Of a stretch of DNA of 64,000 nucleotides, positions 43,090 through 51,212 are shown piece after piece. Under the pieces are notes generated by a model. It was not told where the DNA came from. It searched no databases and worked only from the letters and a program-made list of their open reading frames with translations. Source of the stretch: an uncultured Bacteroidales bacterium (lineage in GTDB: Bacteria; Bacteroidota; Bacteroidia; Bacteroidales; F082); NCBI GenBank assembly GCA_947303085.1, contig CAMYXP010000005.1, positions 1 through 64,000 of the forward strand. Direction: 5' to 3'. Position 1 is the first letter of the stretch, and each line of letters begins with the position of its first letter. The position numbers and the translations under genes were made by a program.

Positions 43090-44091
43090 CTATTTTCGCG
43101 GTTTATACTGCGACCGCTGCAAAATATCCTGATAATCAGTCATTTTCATCAACGCCTGCAACGGTTCGTCGTTGTTCGACATAAACGAACGGACGATTTG
43201 CAAGCCCAGAAAATCGCCCAAGCGCGCCGGTGCATCATCAGAAAACGCCGACGTGAACGGCCCGTCGTTGAACAACAGCCTTCTGTCGTTTAAGTTATTG
43301 GAATACAACATGTTATTTCCTACAACAGAAGCCCAAATCTGACCTTCGTTAGCCTTCACCCACTCCATCTGCCGCGACGAATACCCGAGAATAATCGAAT
43401 CATTCAAAGTCGGATCCATCGCTTCGATGAAATAATACATCTTGCCGCTCTCAATCATCTCCATCATCACGTTTTTCGCGTTGCCACCCCTAAAAACATA
43501 GGTATAATAAATAGCCTCCGCCAGATCTTTCGTCAACGAAGCGGGCTGACAACGACGCGAGACATACCTCGGCATTCCTATCTTATCGTACACTAAATCG
43601 TTGTTACTCAAATAGAAATCCAGACTAATCATCACTGTTTCAGGCGTAATCATAACCGGCCCGTTGTCATAGCTGATGCCCGAGACGTAAGTGTAAGTCG
43701 TCGGCATCGTAACCGCTGGATAATAGTATTTCAGATGCTGATAAACGCCTTTCACCTTTTCGGAAACAAGTTCCGTATTTGGGAACGCCGCTTCAGTTAT
43801 CTCATTGATTTTCATGATGAAAGTGTCGGTAACGAAGTCTTTCAGATACCTGATTCCGTCGTCCCCGAGGTTCTCGCCAAGCAACTCCTTAAACTGCGGC
43901 TGTATCGCCATGATTCCTTCCTCGAAATTAGCGGTGTCGATGGCAAAAAGCGCTTTGTTATACTCCACGACCTCCAACTCCTGCGGCTCCAAATTCCTGC
44001 ACTGCACATTCAATTTCTTCTTGTATCCCGCTGATTTTGAACAAGATACAAAGAGTGTTATTATCAAAAAGATAAATAATAATTTTTTCAT
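43090..44091 (-). CDS. gldB: GldB-like lipoprotein
   Basis: Lipoprotein of 333 residues with a lipobox (ITLFVSC, Cys17) and the GldB family body: YNKALFAIDTANFEEGI, LGENLGDDGIRYLKDFV, SLDFYLSNNDLVYDKIGMP, YVSRRCQPASLTKDLAEAIY and LGYSSRQMEWVKANEGQIW. GldB was first described as a lipoprotein needed for gliding in Flavobacterium, but homologues are widespread in non-gliding Bacteroidota, so motility should not be inferred from this gene alone. Its start lies two bases from the cinA stop codon, so the two are cotranscribed. Confidence 0.8.
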   Translation of the reverse strand: MKKLLFIFLIITLFVSCSKSAGYKKKLNVQCRNLEPQELEVVEYNKALFAIDTANFEEGIMAIQPQFKELLGENLGDDGIRYLKDFVTDTFIMKINEITEAAFPNTELVSEKVKGVYQHLKYYYPAVTMPTTYTYVSGISYDNGPVMITPETVMISLDFYLSNNDLVYDKIGMPRYVSRRCQPASLTKDLAEAIYYTYVFRGGNAKNVMMEMIESGKMYYFIEAMDPTLNDSIILGYSSRQMEWVKANEGQIWASVVGNNMLYSNNLNDRRLLFNDGPFTSAFSDDAPARLGDFLGLQIVRSFMSNNDEPLQALMKMTDYQDILQRSQYKPRK

Positions 44092-44092
44092 T

Positions 44093-45343
44093 TTATTCGT
44101 ATTTCCTTACCATCTCCAGCGCCGTAATCGCCGCCCTTTCAATGTTATTACCTCTATCTTTGCCGAAATTGCATCTCTTCGACACCACGCCGTTCGGTCC
44201 CGCTACCGCAATCCATACCGTCCCGACAGGATTCTCTTCCGTTCCGCCTCCAGGACCGGCCACGCCAGTCGTAGCCACAGCGTAATCGGTCTTCAACAAC
44301 TCCCTCACTCCTGTCGCCATCTGCTCCGCAACCTGTTGACTTACAACAGTATACTTTTCCATATCGTCGTAATTCACGCCCAGAACCTCTTCTTTCACCG
44401 CAGTCGCATACGACACCACCGTTCCTTTGAAAACTTCCGAACTGCCCGGGATTGCAGTAATCATCTTCGCTATCGTCCCGCCTGTACAGCTCTCCGCCGT
44501 CGACAACGTCTTTCCTGCCGCCTTAAGCTTGTCCAAAACAGCCTCCGCAATAGGCTTCTCGTCGTAGCCAAAGATGTATTCGCCAATCAGTTTCGACAGC
44601 TTATCTATCTCATTATCAATGGTTTGTTGCAAAAACTCACAATCAGGATGACGACCTTCGAGACGCAGACGCACCATGCCATACTGCGGCAGATAGGCCA
44701 ACGAAAGGAACTCCGGCAACGCGTCTTCCCAGTCCTTGATCTTGTCGGCAAGAAACGACTCGCCCACACCCGTCGTCATCACCACCTTATTTATATAAGG
44801 TGTAATCTTGAAATGCTTCAGCAACATCGGCAAAATCTCCTGCTCGAACACGTTTTTCATCTCAAACGGCACGCCCGGCATCGAGATAAACACCGACTTC
44901 CCCTTCTCAAACCACATGCAAGGCGCCGTGCCATAACGGTTAGGGATATATCTGCACGCCTTCGGTATAAACGCCTGTCCACGGTTACGCTCAGTCATCT
45001 GATAACCACGTAACTTAAAGATACTCATCACGTTATCGTACGCGTCCTGACAAAATTCCAGCTCGGTGTCGAAATATTTGCACAACGTCGGCTTAGTGAT
45101 GTCGTCGGCCGTAGGCCCCAAACCTCCCGTCATGACAATTATCTCAACATCTGAACAAGCATCCAGAGCGTCCACGATATCTTGCTCGCCATCGCCTATC
45201 GTTAAAGTGGAAATCACCTCTATTCCGTTGGTAGTCAATATATTACCAAGCCAAGCGGCATTAGTGTTCACCACCTGGCCAATCAGCAACTCGTCGCCAA
45301 TGGAAATGATCTTCGCCTTAACAAAATCGTTATCTCTTTTCAT
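44093..45343 (-). CDS. cinA: CinA family nicotinamide-nucleotide amidohydrolase
   Basis: Protein of 416 residues with the full-length CinA layout. The N-terminal MoaB-like COG1058 domain (about 7-175) has SIGDELLIGQVVNTNAAWLG and MTGGLGPTADDITKPTL. A linker leads to the C-terminal PncC deamidase domain (about 255-416) with LSTAESCTGGTIAKMITAIP and ATTGVAGPGGGTEENPVG. CinA recycles NMN to NaMN in the pyridine nucleotide cycle, and the N-terminal domain hydrolyses ADP-ribose-type substrates. It is the first gene of a two-gene unit with the gldB-like gene. A minus-strand -7-like TAATTTTG lies at 45385-45392. Confidence 0.92.
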   Translation of the reverse strand: MKRDNDFVKAKIISIGDELLIGQVVNTNAAWLGNILTTNGIEVISTLTIGDGEQDIVDALDACSDVEIIVMTGGLGPTADDITKPTLCKYFDTELEFCQDAYDNVMSIFKLRGYQMTERNRGQAFIPKACRYIPNRYGTAPCMWFEKGKSVFISMPGVPFEMKNVFEQEILPMLLKHFKITPYINKVVMTTGVGESFLADKIKDWEDALPEFLSLAYLPQYGMVRLRLEGRHPDCEFLQQTIDNEIDKLSKLIGEYIFGYDEKPIAEAVLDKLKAAGKTLSTAESCTGGTIAKMITAIPGSSEVFKGTVVSYATAVKEEVLGVNYDDMEKYTVVSQQVAEQMATGVRELLKTDYAVATTGVAGPGGGTEENPVGTVWIAVAGPNGVVSKRCNFGKDRGNNIERAAITALEMVRKYE

Positions 45344-45454
45344 TTTATTACCTAAAAAACAACATTTTTTGTCTTAAAACGTTACAAAATTAAACATTAA
45401 TATTTTATGTTTTTCATTTTTAACAATTTTTAACATAACTTGCAAAATTTTGAC

Positions 45455-45462
45455 TACTTTTG
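45455..45462 (+). promoter_or_regulatory. -7 element of the nucleoside phosphorylase gene
   Basis: TACTTTTG fits TAnnTTTG and lies 26 bases before the ATG at 45488, supporting that start over the ATG at 45440. Confidence 0.5.
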
Positions 45463-45487
45463 TAAAAAAATTTTAACATTTCGAATT

Positions 45488-46363
45488 ATGAACACTAAAC
45501 CCATACCTGGCTCACAGCTCGTTTTCAACAACGAAGGAGCAATATATCACCTGAATCTCTTCCCGGAGATGCTTGCCGACAACATCATTCTCGTCGGCGA
45601 CCCTGACCGTGTCGCCATGGTTTCGAGTCATTTCGACACCATCGAATACAAACGTCAGAACCGCGAACTCGTAACGCACACTGGCGTTTACAAAGGCAAA
45701 CGCATCACCGCGCTGTCGACCGGCATGGGCACCGACAACATCGACATCGTCGTCAATGAGCTAGACGCCGTAGCTAACATCGACTTCAAGACTCGCACTC
45801 CGAAGAAGGAACACCGCACGCTCAACATGGTGCGTCTCGGCACCTGCGGCGCACTCCAGCCTGAGATTGGGGTGGAAGACAGCTACGTGGCATCGCGTTA
45901 CGCCATCGGTCTCGACGGCCTCGCATACTTCTACAAAGAGCATAACGAAGTGATTAACAAGGACATGACCGACGCTTTCATTCGCGACATGCACTACCCT
46001 ACCGACCTCCCGACACCATACATCGTTGAGAGTTCAAAAGAGCTCTTCGACCGCCTCGCCGCAGGTTATCATCAGGGAATCACAGCCACATCACCAGGTT
46101 TCTACGGACCTCAAGGCCGCTCGCTGCGCCTCGAGCTGACATATCCGCAAATCAACCCTGATATCGAAAAATTCAACTACAAAGGATGGAAAGTCTGCAA
46201 CTTCGAGATGGAGTCGTCGGCATTGTTCAGCCTCGGTAATATGTTGGGACACAACTGCTTAACCATCTGCGTGGCAATAGCCAACCGCGTCACCGAGAAG
46301 TTCTCAGCCGACTATCATCCATACGTGGAAAAGCTTATAAAAACTACTTTGGAGAGACTATAA
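45488..46363 (+). CDS. Nucleoside phosphorylase (uridine phosphorylase-like)
   Basis: Cytoplasmic enzyme of 291 residues that splits nucleosides with phosphate. The nucleoside phosphorylase-I fold is shown by ILVGDPDRVAMVSSHFD, the phosphate/ribose segment ITALSTGMGTDNIDIVVNEL, RLGTCGALQPEI and the base/ribose-binding NFEMESSALFSLGNMLG. The EMESS motif and the 'GDP.R' opening point to the UPase/PNP class. The ATG at 45488 matches the position of the -7 box. It converges on and overlaps the nitrilase-like gene by 6 bases. Base specificity cannot be read safely from sequence. Confidence 0.88.
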   Translation: MNTKPIPGSQLVFNNEGAIYHLNLFPEMLADNIILVGDPDRVAMVSSHFDTIEYKRQNRELVTHTGVYKGKRITALSTGMGTDNIDIVVNELDAVANIDFKTRTPKKEHRTLNMVRLGTCGALQPEIGVEDSYVASRYAIGLDGLAYFYKEHNEVINKDMTDAFIRDMHYPTDLPTPYIVESSKELFDRLAAGYHQGITATSPGFYGPQGRSLRLELTYPQINPDIEKFNYKGWKVCNFEMESSALFSLGNMLGHNCLTICVAIANRVTEKFSADYHPYVEKLIKTTLERL

Positions 46364-47116
46364 TTCGTAATCCTGCTGCTCGTCGACATGTTTCATCGAG
46401 ATCAGACACTCGAGGTTCACGTCGAGTACAGCTTCTTCAAAGAATGGCGCCGAAGCTACCACATAGCTCTCGTAGCCGAAAATCATGGAGCCGCCGTCGA
46501 AGGTGGCTTCTTTTTTTGATGCCACATTGTTCACAAACACCAGCGGACGCTCATATTTCAGCACGTTCTGACGCAGCTCGTTGCGGCGGGTTCTCGAACG
46601 GTTTTTGCCACATCTGTCGGCTCCTATATTAATAAAGACATCCGGCGTCAGCGTCATCAGCTCGTCGAGACGGTTTGTCAGCAAAAACTCGTCATCGTTA
46701 GTGTTTGCAAGGTCTGAGCCTATCGTGACTGCATATTTATGACACCCGATTTGAAGCAACTCATCAACGTCGGAAGGTTCGAAAATTTCTTTTTCAAAAG
46801 CTTCCAAGTGCTTCTTTTTGAACACCTTACGCTGTCCTTGAAACATATAAACCGCCGCGTTGAACTTACCGACAGGACATCCCACAAGCACCCCTACTGT
46901 CTCGCATTCAGCGGCAATTTTATCTAAAGATTTTTCGCATTTGTCAATAAAACCTGGCGATTTAAACATCTCAGCGGAACAAACTCCACTCACCGCAAGC
47001 TCGGGGAAAATCACCAAAGAAGAGGCTTTAGCCTTGTGAGCCGCCTCTATAATCTTTGCCACATTGCTTTCAACATCGCCGGCAACGCTATGAATCTGCG
47101 CTAAAGTTATCTTCAT
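46358..47116 (-). CDS. Carbon-nitrogen hydrolase (nitrilase) fold protein with altered catalytic site
   Basis: Protein of 252 residues with the nitrilase fold. Glu39 (VIFPELAVSG) and Lys101/102 (FKKKHL) occupy two places of the Glu-Lys-Cys triad. The third motif, normally like 'gvxICeDlw', reads AVTIGSDLAN (Gly133-Ser134), so the nucleophilic Cys is missing. Overall it is most like the glutaminase part of NAD synthetases (start MKITLAQIHSVAGDVESNVA), but no synthetase domain follows. It may therefore be inactive or regulatory. Its ATG overlaps the stop of the PorT-like gene (TGATG), so the two are coupled. Confidence 0.78.
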   Translation of the reverse strand: MKITLAQIHSVAGDVESNVAKIIEAAHKAKASSLVIFPELAVSGVCSAEMFKSPGFIDKCEKSLDKIAAECETVGVLVGCPVGKFNAAVYMFQGQRKVFKKKHLEAFEKEIFEPSDVDELLQIGCHKYAVTIGSDLANTNDDEFLLTNRLDELMTLTPDVFINIGADRCGKNRSRTRRNELRQNVLKYERPLVFVNNVASKKEATFDGGSMIFGYESYVVASAPFFEEAVLDVNLECLISMKHVDEQQDYEL

Positions 47117-47748
47117 CAGAATAAAAATCCAACCTCAACACACAAATTATTCATCATCATCTTCGGATCATGGCCATAAGGCATCATGTTTGAGAAGAAA
47201 CTGTCGTAACCCAACATCACCTGCAGAGTACTGCGGCTCAACACCTCCATCTCAGCGCCGAGATGAACTATAAACGAACTGCAAACATCACGCAAACCCG
47301 AGGAAACTTTACTGTCTTCAATCTTTGCGCTCTCACTCACAAGGATATCCAATCCATAGCCGATCTCACCAAAAACCCTGAATCCGTTGAACGAATCGGT
47401 TCTCATCTTCAAAAGGAAAGGAACCTGGCAATATGTGGTTTTAAAAGTGGTTTTATATGAATATTCTAACTCCGTAACCTCATCAATACCAGTGGTTTTA
47501 TATGCAAAATTGCTTCCCAAGATGTTAAAACCCGAGGTCAAGCCGTAATTTTCGCCAAAATAATAGATTCCTGTCAAGCCGAACTTATAGCACAAACCGT
47601 TTTCCTTACCCGAAATATCGTCAGCATTTATCGATGGCCAATCGATTCCAAGGCCGCCTTTTAAACCCAATTGATACTCAAAACGTTGAGCCTTTGCTGC
47701 AAAAGACAGCATTATCACGAAAAGCAAAAAGTAAATTTTCTTTCTCAT
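47116..47748 (-). CDS. PorT-like outer-membrane beta-barrel protein
   Basis: Protein of 210 residues with a signal peptide (MRKKIYFLLFVIMLSFAAKA) and a small beta-barrel pattern: RFEYQLGLKGGLGIDWPS, YKFGLTGIYYFGENYGLTSG, GFRVFGEIGYGLDILVS and a Phe-ending last strand (LCVEVGFLF). The upstream in-frame extension to 47886 was rejected because it crosses the divergent promoter and the next gene's start. Such small barrels are common in Bacteroidota; the role is not known. It is divergently transcribed from another small barrel gene. Confidence 0.8.
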   Translation of the reverse strand: MRKKIYFLLFVIMLSFAAKAQRFEYQLGLKGGLGIDWPSINADDISGKENGLCYKFGLTGIYYFGENYGLTSGFNILGSNFAYKTTGIDEVTELEYSYKTTFKTTYCQVPFLLKMRTDSFNGFRVFGEIGYGLDILVSESAKIEDSKVSSGLRDVCSSFIVHLGAEMEVLSRSTLQVMLGYDSFFSNMMPYGHDPKMMMNNLCVEVGFLF

Positions 47749-47775
47749 ATTTTGCGTTTGTTTTAGATTTTTAAA

Positions 47776-47791
47776 TATCTTTGCAAAAATA
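47776..47791. promoter_or_regulatory. Back-to-back -7 elements between two barrel genes
   Basis: TATCTTTG (plus strand, 47776-47783) directly abuts TATTTTTG on the minus strand (47784-47791). Each lies at a sensible distance from its gene (47810 plus, 47748 minus), so the two promoters probably overlap and compete. Confidence 0.55.
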
Positions 47792-47809
47792 TAAATTATT
47801 TTTGAAACT

Positions 47810-48478
47810 ATGAAAAAATTATTATTAGTTTTAGCTGTTATAGTCTTGGTACAGACAGCAAACGCTACAGGTTTCGATTTTTGCATCGGACCGAAACTTG
47901 GTTATCAGACAGCAACTCTGTCATTCAAAAAAGCTGACATAAAATCGAGTTATAAGTCAAACATGACAGCTGGTTTGTTCGCCCGCTTGACTGTCAGAGA
48001 TTTCATCATCCAGCCTGAAGTACTCTGGTTCAAGAGCGGAAAAGTGTTCGATTTCAACGTCGACCCTACTTTAAACACATCAGGTGTAGCTCTGAATCCA
48101 ACCGTCACACTCACCCAGCAAAACCTGGCAGTTCCGATTTTTCTCGGCTATCAGCTCGACGCGGGTCTGCTCAAAGTGAGAGGCAACGTGGGTCCTGTGA
48201 TGTACTTCGTTTTAAGCCAGAAACAAGATGTTGACGGCAACGGACAAAGCGTTGATGTCGACAATCTTGAGACAGAAAACATGACATGGGGCGCCGCTTT
48301 CAACGTCGGTCTCGACGTGTGGAAAGTCACCCTCGACATCAACTACAGCTTCGGTTTGACCAACATGTTCGGCACCGACAACGTTGAATGGAGCTTCAAC
48401 GGCGACAAAGGCAACATCCATCTCAACGACATGACACAGAACATGTTTACCGTCACATTAGGCCTTAAGCTTCTGTAA
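47810..48478 (+). CDS. PorT-like outer-membrane beta-barrel protein
   Basis: Protein of 222 residues with a signal peptide (MKKLLLVLAVIVLVQTANAT) and the barrel pattern FDFCIGPKLGYQTATLS, MTAGLFARLTVRDFIIQPEV, VPIFLGYQLDAGLLKVRGNV and a last strand MFTVTLGLKLL. It is of the outer-membrane-protein beta-barrel/PorT type. It is followed four bases later by an aminopeptidase gene, so the two are probably cotranscribed. Specific role unknown. Confidence 0.82.
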   Translation: MKKLLLVLAVIVLVQTANATGFDFCIGPKLGYQTATLSFKKADIKSSYKSNMTAGLFARLTVRDFIIQPEVLWFKSGKVFDFNVDPTLNTSGVALNPTVTLTQQNLAVPIFLGYQLDAGLLKVRGNVGPVMYFVLSQKQDVDGNGQSVDVDNLETENMTWGAAFNVGLDVWKVTLDINYSFGLTNMFGTDNVEWSFNGDKGNIHLNDMTQNMFTVTLGLKLL

Positions 48479-48482
48479 ATCA

Positions 48483-49766
48483 ATGTATATCAACAATATA
48501 CCTAACACTCTTTTTGTCAGAAATCGAAAGAACTTCGCTTCGATGATGACAAAAAACTCAATCGCTTTGTTCACCGCGAACGAAGAGATACCGCGAAATG
48601 GCGACCAGTGTTACCCTTTCCGCCAGAATTCCGACTTCTTCTACCTCACCGGCATCGACCGCGAAGGCGCTTTCCTGATACTCTATCCCGACCATCCGAG
48701 ACCCGAGATGCGCGAGATTCTGTTTATCGAGCCTTACAGCGAGACGAAAGCCATCTGGCGAGGCGAGATGCTCGACGCAAAACAGGCAAAAGAACTCTCG
48801 GGCTGCCAGAACGTGATGTACGCCGACAGCTTCAACGACGTGCTTAAAGAATTGATACTCAATAGTTCCAAGGTTTATCTCAATCTTTACGAATATCCGC
48901 GCTTCGAGACAAAAGTGTCGACGATTCAAGACCGTTTCGTGAAGGAAATCAAGGAACAATATCCGCTGCACACCTACGACCGCTCGGCACCTATCTTAAA
49001 TAAGCTTCGCAAAATCAAATCTCAAGAAGAGATTGACATCATAAAACATGCCTGCAACATCACCGGAAAGGCTTTCCTGCATTGCATGAAGACAGTGAAA
49101 CCCGGACGTTACGAGTACGAGATGCAAGCCGAGATGGAATACATATTCAAGATGAACAACGCCTCAGGTCATGCCTTCCATCCCATCATCGCCGGCGGCA
49201 AAAATGCCTGTTGTCTGCACTACTCTAAGAACAATAGCATATTGAACGACAACGAGTTACTGCTTTTCGACATGGGCTGCGAATATCTCAACTACGCTTC
49301 AGATTTAAGCAGAACTATCCCGATTAACGGCAAGTTCACGCCACGTCAGAGAGAGTGCTACGAGGCTGTTTTGAGAGTGAAAAAAGAAATCACCAAGCTC
49401 TATAAAGTGGGCGGCACCATCGACAAAATCAACCAGACCACCTATCAGCTGATGGAGAAAGAGATGATAAAACTCGGTCTCTTTACCCAGCAAGATGTTG
49501 ATAATCAAGACCCTGAGAAGCCGTTGTACCGAAAATATCTCATGCACGGCATGGCACATCACATCGGCTTGGACTGCCACGACAACCTCGACAAGTACGA
49601 GCCGTTTGCCCCTGGCATGATACTCTCCTGCGAGCCAGGCCTCTACATCCGCGAGGAAGGCATCGGCATCCGCCTCGAAGACGACATCTTAATCACTGAT
49701 AATGAGCCGGTTAACCTCTTTGGAGATTTAGCAATTGAAGTTGAAAGTTTAGAGTGTAGAGTTTAG
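48483..49766 (+). CDS. Aminopeptidase P (Xaa-Pro aminopeptidase), M24 family
   Basis: Releases N-terminal residues next to proline; requires two divalent metal ions. The protein has 427 residues with an AMP_N domain (about 5-140) and an M24 'pita-bread' catalytic domain. Metal ligands are visible in LLLFDMGCEYLNYASDLSRT (two Asp), GMAHHIGLDCHD (His), ILSCEPGLYI (Glu) and IRLEDDILIT (Glu). It belongs with the proteobacterial-type PepP. A second, more divergent M24 peptidase is encoded at 51213. Confidence 0.93.
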   Translation: MYINNIPNTLFVRNRKNFASMMTKNSIALFTANEEIPRNGDQCYPFRQNSDFFYLTGIDREGAFLILYPDHPRPEMREILFIEPYSETKAIWRGEMLDAKQAKELSGCQNVMYADSFNDVLKELILNSSKVYLNLYEYPRFETKVSTIQDRFVKEIKEQYPLHTYDRSAPILNKLRKIKSQEEIDIIKHACNITGKAFLHCMKTVKPGRYEYEMQAEMEYIFKMNNASGHAFHPIIAGGKNACCLHYSKNNSILNDNELLLFDMGCEYLNYASDLSRTIPINGKFTPRQRECYEAVLRVKKEITKLYKVGGTIDKINQTTYQLMEKEMIKLGLFTQQDVDNQDPEKPLYRKYLMHGMAHHIGLDCHDNLDKYEPFAPGMILSCEPGLYIREEGIGIRLEDDILITDNEPVNLFGDLAIEVESLECRV

Positions 49767-49774
49767 AGTAGTTT

Positions 49775-49806
49775 TATAGTAGAGACGGTCGGTCGACCGT
49801 CTAAGT
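49775..49806 (+). repeat. Partial copy of the GTAGAGACG palindrome family
   Basis: The arms AGACGGTCG (49783-49791) and CGACCGTCT (49794-49802) pair around GT. The left flank TAGTAG matches the family's outer arm, while the right outer arm is lost (CTAAG in place of CTCTAC). It could serve as a weak terminator after the aminopeptidase gene. Confidence 0.65.
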
Positions 49807-49837
49807 TAATAGTTAAAAAGTATAAACAATCAATATC

Positions 49838-50635
49838 ATGAAAAAGCTTTTTTTATTCGTAGCCCTCATCGCTACAGCATTTTGTGCGAAAGCACAGACA
49901 AACATCCAGGTCCAGTACGATTTTGGAGAAAAACGTCAAAACATCACCACAACATTAGAAATGTTTAAAACCGATAACTGGGGAAGCACTTTCTTCTTCG
50001 TCGATATCACTCACGACGGCAAATTCCAGCATGAAGACGGCGTGATGCACCCAGCTCCTATCGGTGCATACACTGAAATCGCCCGTGGATTGAACTTCTG
50101 GCAGAACACCAAACTCGGAGCATTGAGCGCTCATGTTGAATACAACGGCGGCCTCGGCGTAGTTCCTAACGTTTTCGGCTACGGCATCAACAACGCCTGG
50201 CTCTTCGGTGCTGAATATTTCCTCCATTCAGCTGATTTTAACTACACTTTGACTCTTGAAGTGTTGTATAAAACCATCGCAAAGGCAGAACAAGACGTGC
50301 CTCTTCAGTTCACAATCGTATGGGGTTGCAACAACTTATTTGGCGCTAAAGGCCTGACATTCAGTGGCTTTGCCGATTTCTGGTGGGAAACCAATTCTTG
50401 GGCTGTACTCGATGACGAAGGTATTCAAAAAGTCGATGAAGATAATAATCCTATATTCGACAAGACTACAGGCGTTTTCATCAGCGAGCCACAGCTTTGG
50501 TACAATATCGGTCAGTTCTTCGGCTGCCCTAACCTCAACATCGGCGGCGAGGTCGAGATCGCATGCAACTTCACTGGCAACGACACCAAAGGCTGGCATG
50601 TGAATCCTGCAGCAGGTATCAAATGGAATTTCTAA
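49838..50635 (+). CDS. DUF5020 family outer-membrane protein (Tsx-like barrel)
   Basis: Protein of 265 residues with a signal peptide (MKKLFLFVALIATAFCAKAQ). The pattern IQVQYDFGEKRQNITTTLEM, FFFVDITHDGKFQHEDGVMH, AYTEIARGLNFW and the Trp/Phe-rich end (KGWHVNPAAGIKWNF) mark the DUF5020 group, which resembles nucleoside-specific Tsx channels. Its position just before a guanine-deaminase-like gene would fit nucleoside uptake, but that is inference. A terminator hairpin follows. Confidence 0.75.
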   Translation: MKKLFLFVALIATAFCAKAQTNIQVQYDFGEKRQNITTTLEMFKTDNWGSTFFFVDITHDGKFQHEDGVMHPAPIGAYTEIARGLNFWQNTKLGALSAHVEYNGGLGVVPNVFGYGINNAWLFGAEYFLHSADFNYTLTLEVLYKTIAKAEQDVPLQFTIVWGCNNLFGAKGLTFSGFADFWWETNSWAVLDDEGIQKVDEDNNPIFDKTTGVFISEPQLWYNIGQFFGCPNLNIGGEVEIACNFTGNDTKGWHVNPAAGIKWNF

Positions 50636-50658
50636 AATTTTAAAAAAATTTTCGATAG

Positions 50659-50687
50659 AAAAGACGTCATTTTGGCGTCTTTTTTTT
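50659..50687 (+). terminator. Terminator after DUF5020 gene
   Basis: AAAAGACG (50659-50666) pairs with CGTCTTTT (50676-50683), followed by T's. A -7 element TATCTTTG (50687-50694) for the next gene begins right at its end. Confidence 0.75.
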
Positions 50688-50713
50688 ATCTTTGCATGTT
50701 AAATACTATTTTT

Positions 50714-51193
50714 ATGGAAATTACAGAAAAAGATAAGGAATTCATGCGCGAGGCCATACGCTTGGCCAATGAGAGCGTGAAAAATGGCGGCGGTCCTTTC
50801 GGCGCTGTCATAGTGAAAGACGGCGAAATCATTGCAGGCGCATCCAACTCGGTGACTCTCGACAACGACCCGACGGCACACGCGGAGATGAACGCCATCC
50901 GTAAAGCTTGTAAAAAACTCGGCACCTTCGACCTCACAGGATGCACTATCTACACGTCATGCGAGCCTTGCCCGATGTGCCTCGGAGCCAACTATTGGGC
51001 TCATATAAAAACGATTTTCTACGGCAACAACCGCAAAGACGCACACGACATCGACTTTGCCGATGACTTTATCTATGAGGAAATCAACCGCCCGATGGTG
51101 AGCCGCAAAGTGCCTATCATCCCGATGCTGCGCGACGAGGCCCAGGAGACATTCCGTCTATGGACTGAAAAGACTGATAAAATCGAATATTAA
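50714..51193 (+). CDS. guaD: Nucleoside/guanine deaminase of the CDA superfamily
   Basis: Zinc deaminase of 159 residues. The active-site motifs are THAEMNAIRKACK (His and Glu) and CEPCPMCLGANYW (two Cys of the zinc site). The segment FYGNNRKDAHDIDFADDFIYEEINRP matches the bacterial guanine deaminase GuaD, where the C-terminal residues reach the neighbouring active site, rather than TadA or cytidine deaminase. It converts guanine to xanthine in purine salvage. The ATG at 50714 was chosen over 50672, which would run through the -7 box. Confidence 0.82.
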   Translation: MEITEKDKEFMREAIRLANESVKNGGGPFGAVIVKDGEIIAGASNSVTLDNDPTAHAEMNAIRKACKKLGTFDLTGCTIYTSCEPCPMCLGANYWAHIKTIFYGNNRKDAHDIDFADDFIYEEINRPMVSRKVPIIPMLRDEAQETFRLWTEKTDKIEY

Positions 51194-51212
51194 AATCAAA
51201 AAATATAAAGCT

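Noticed and set aside
43805..45013. 402-residue plus-strand open frame opposite cinA and the gldB-like gene
   Set aside because: It is a His/Arg-rich shadow of well-supported minus-strand genes.
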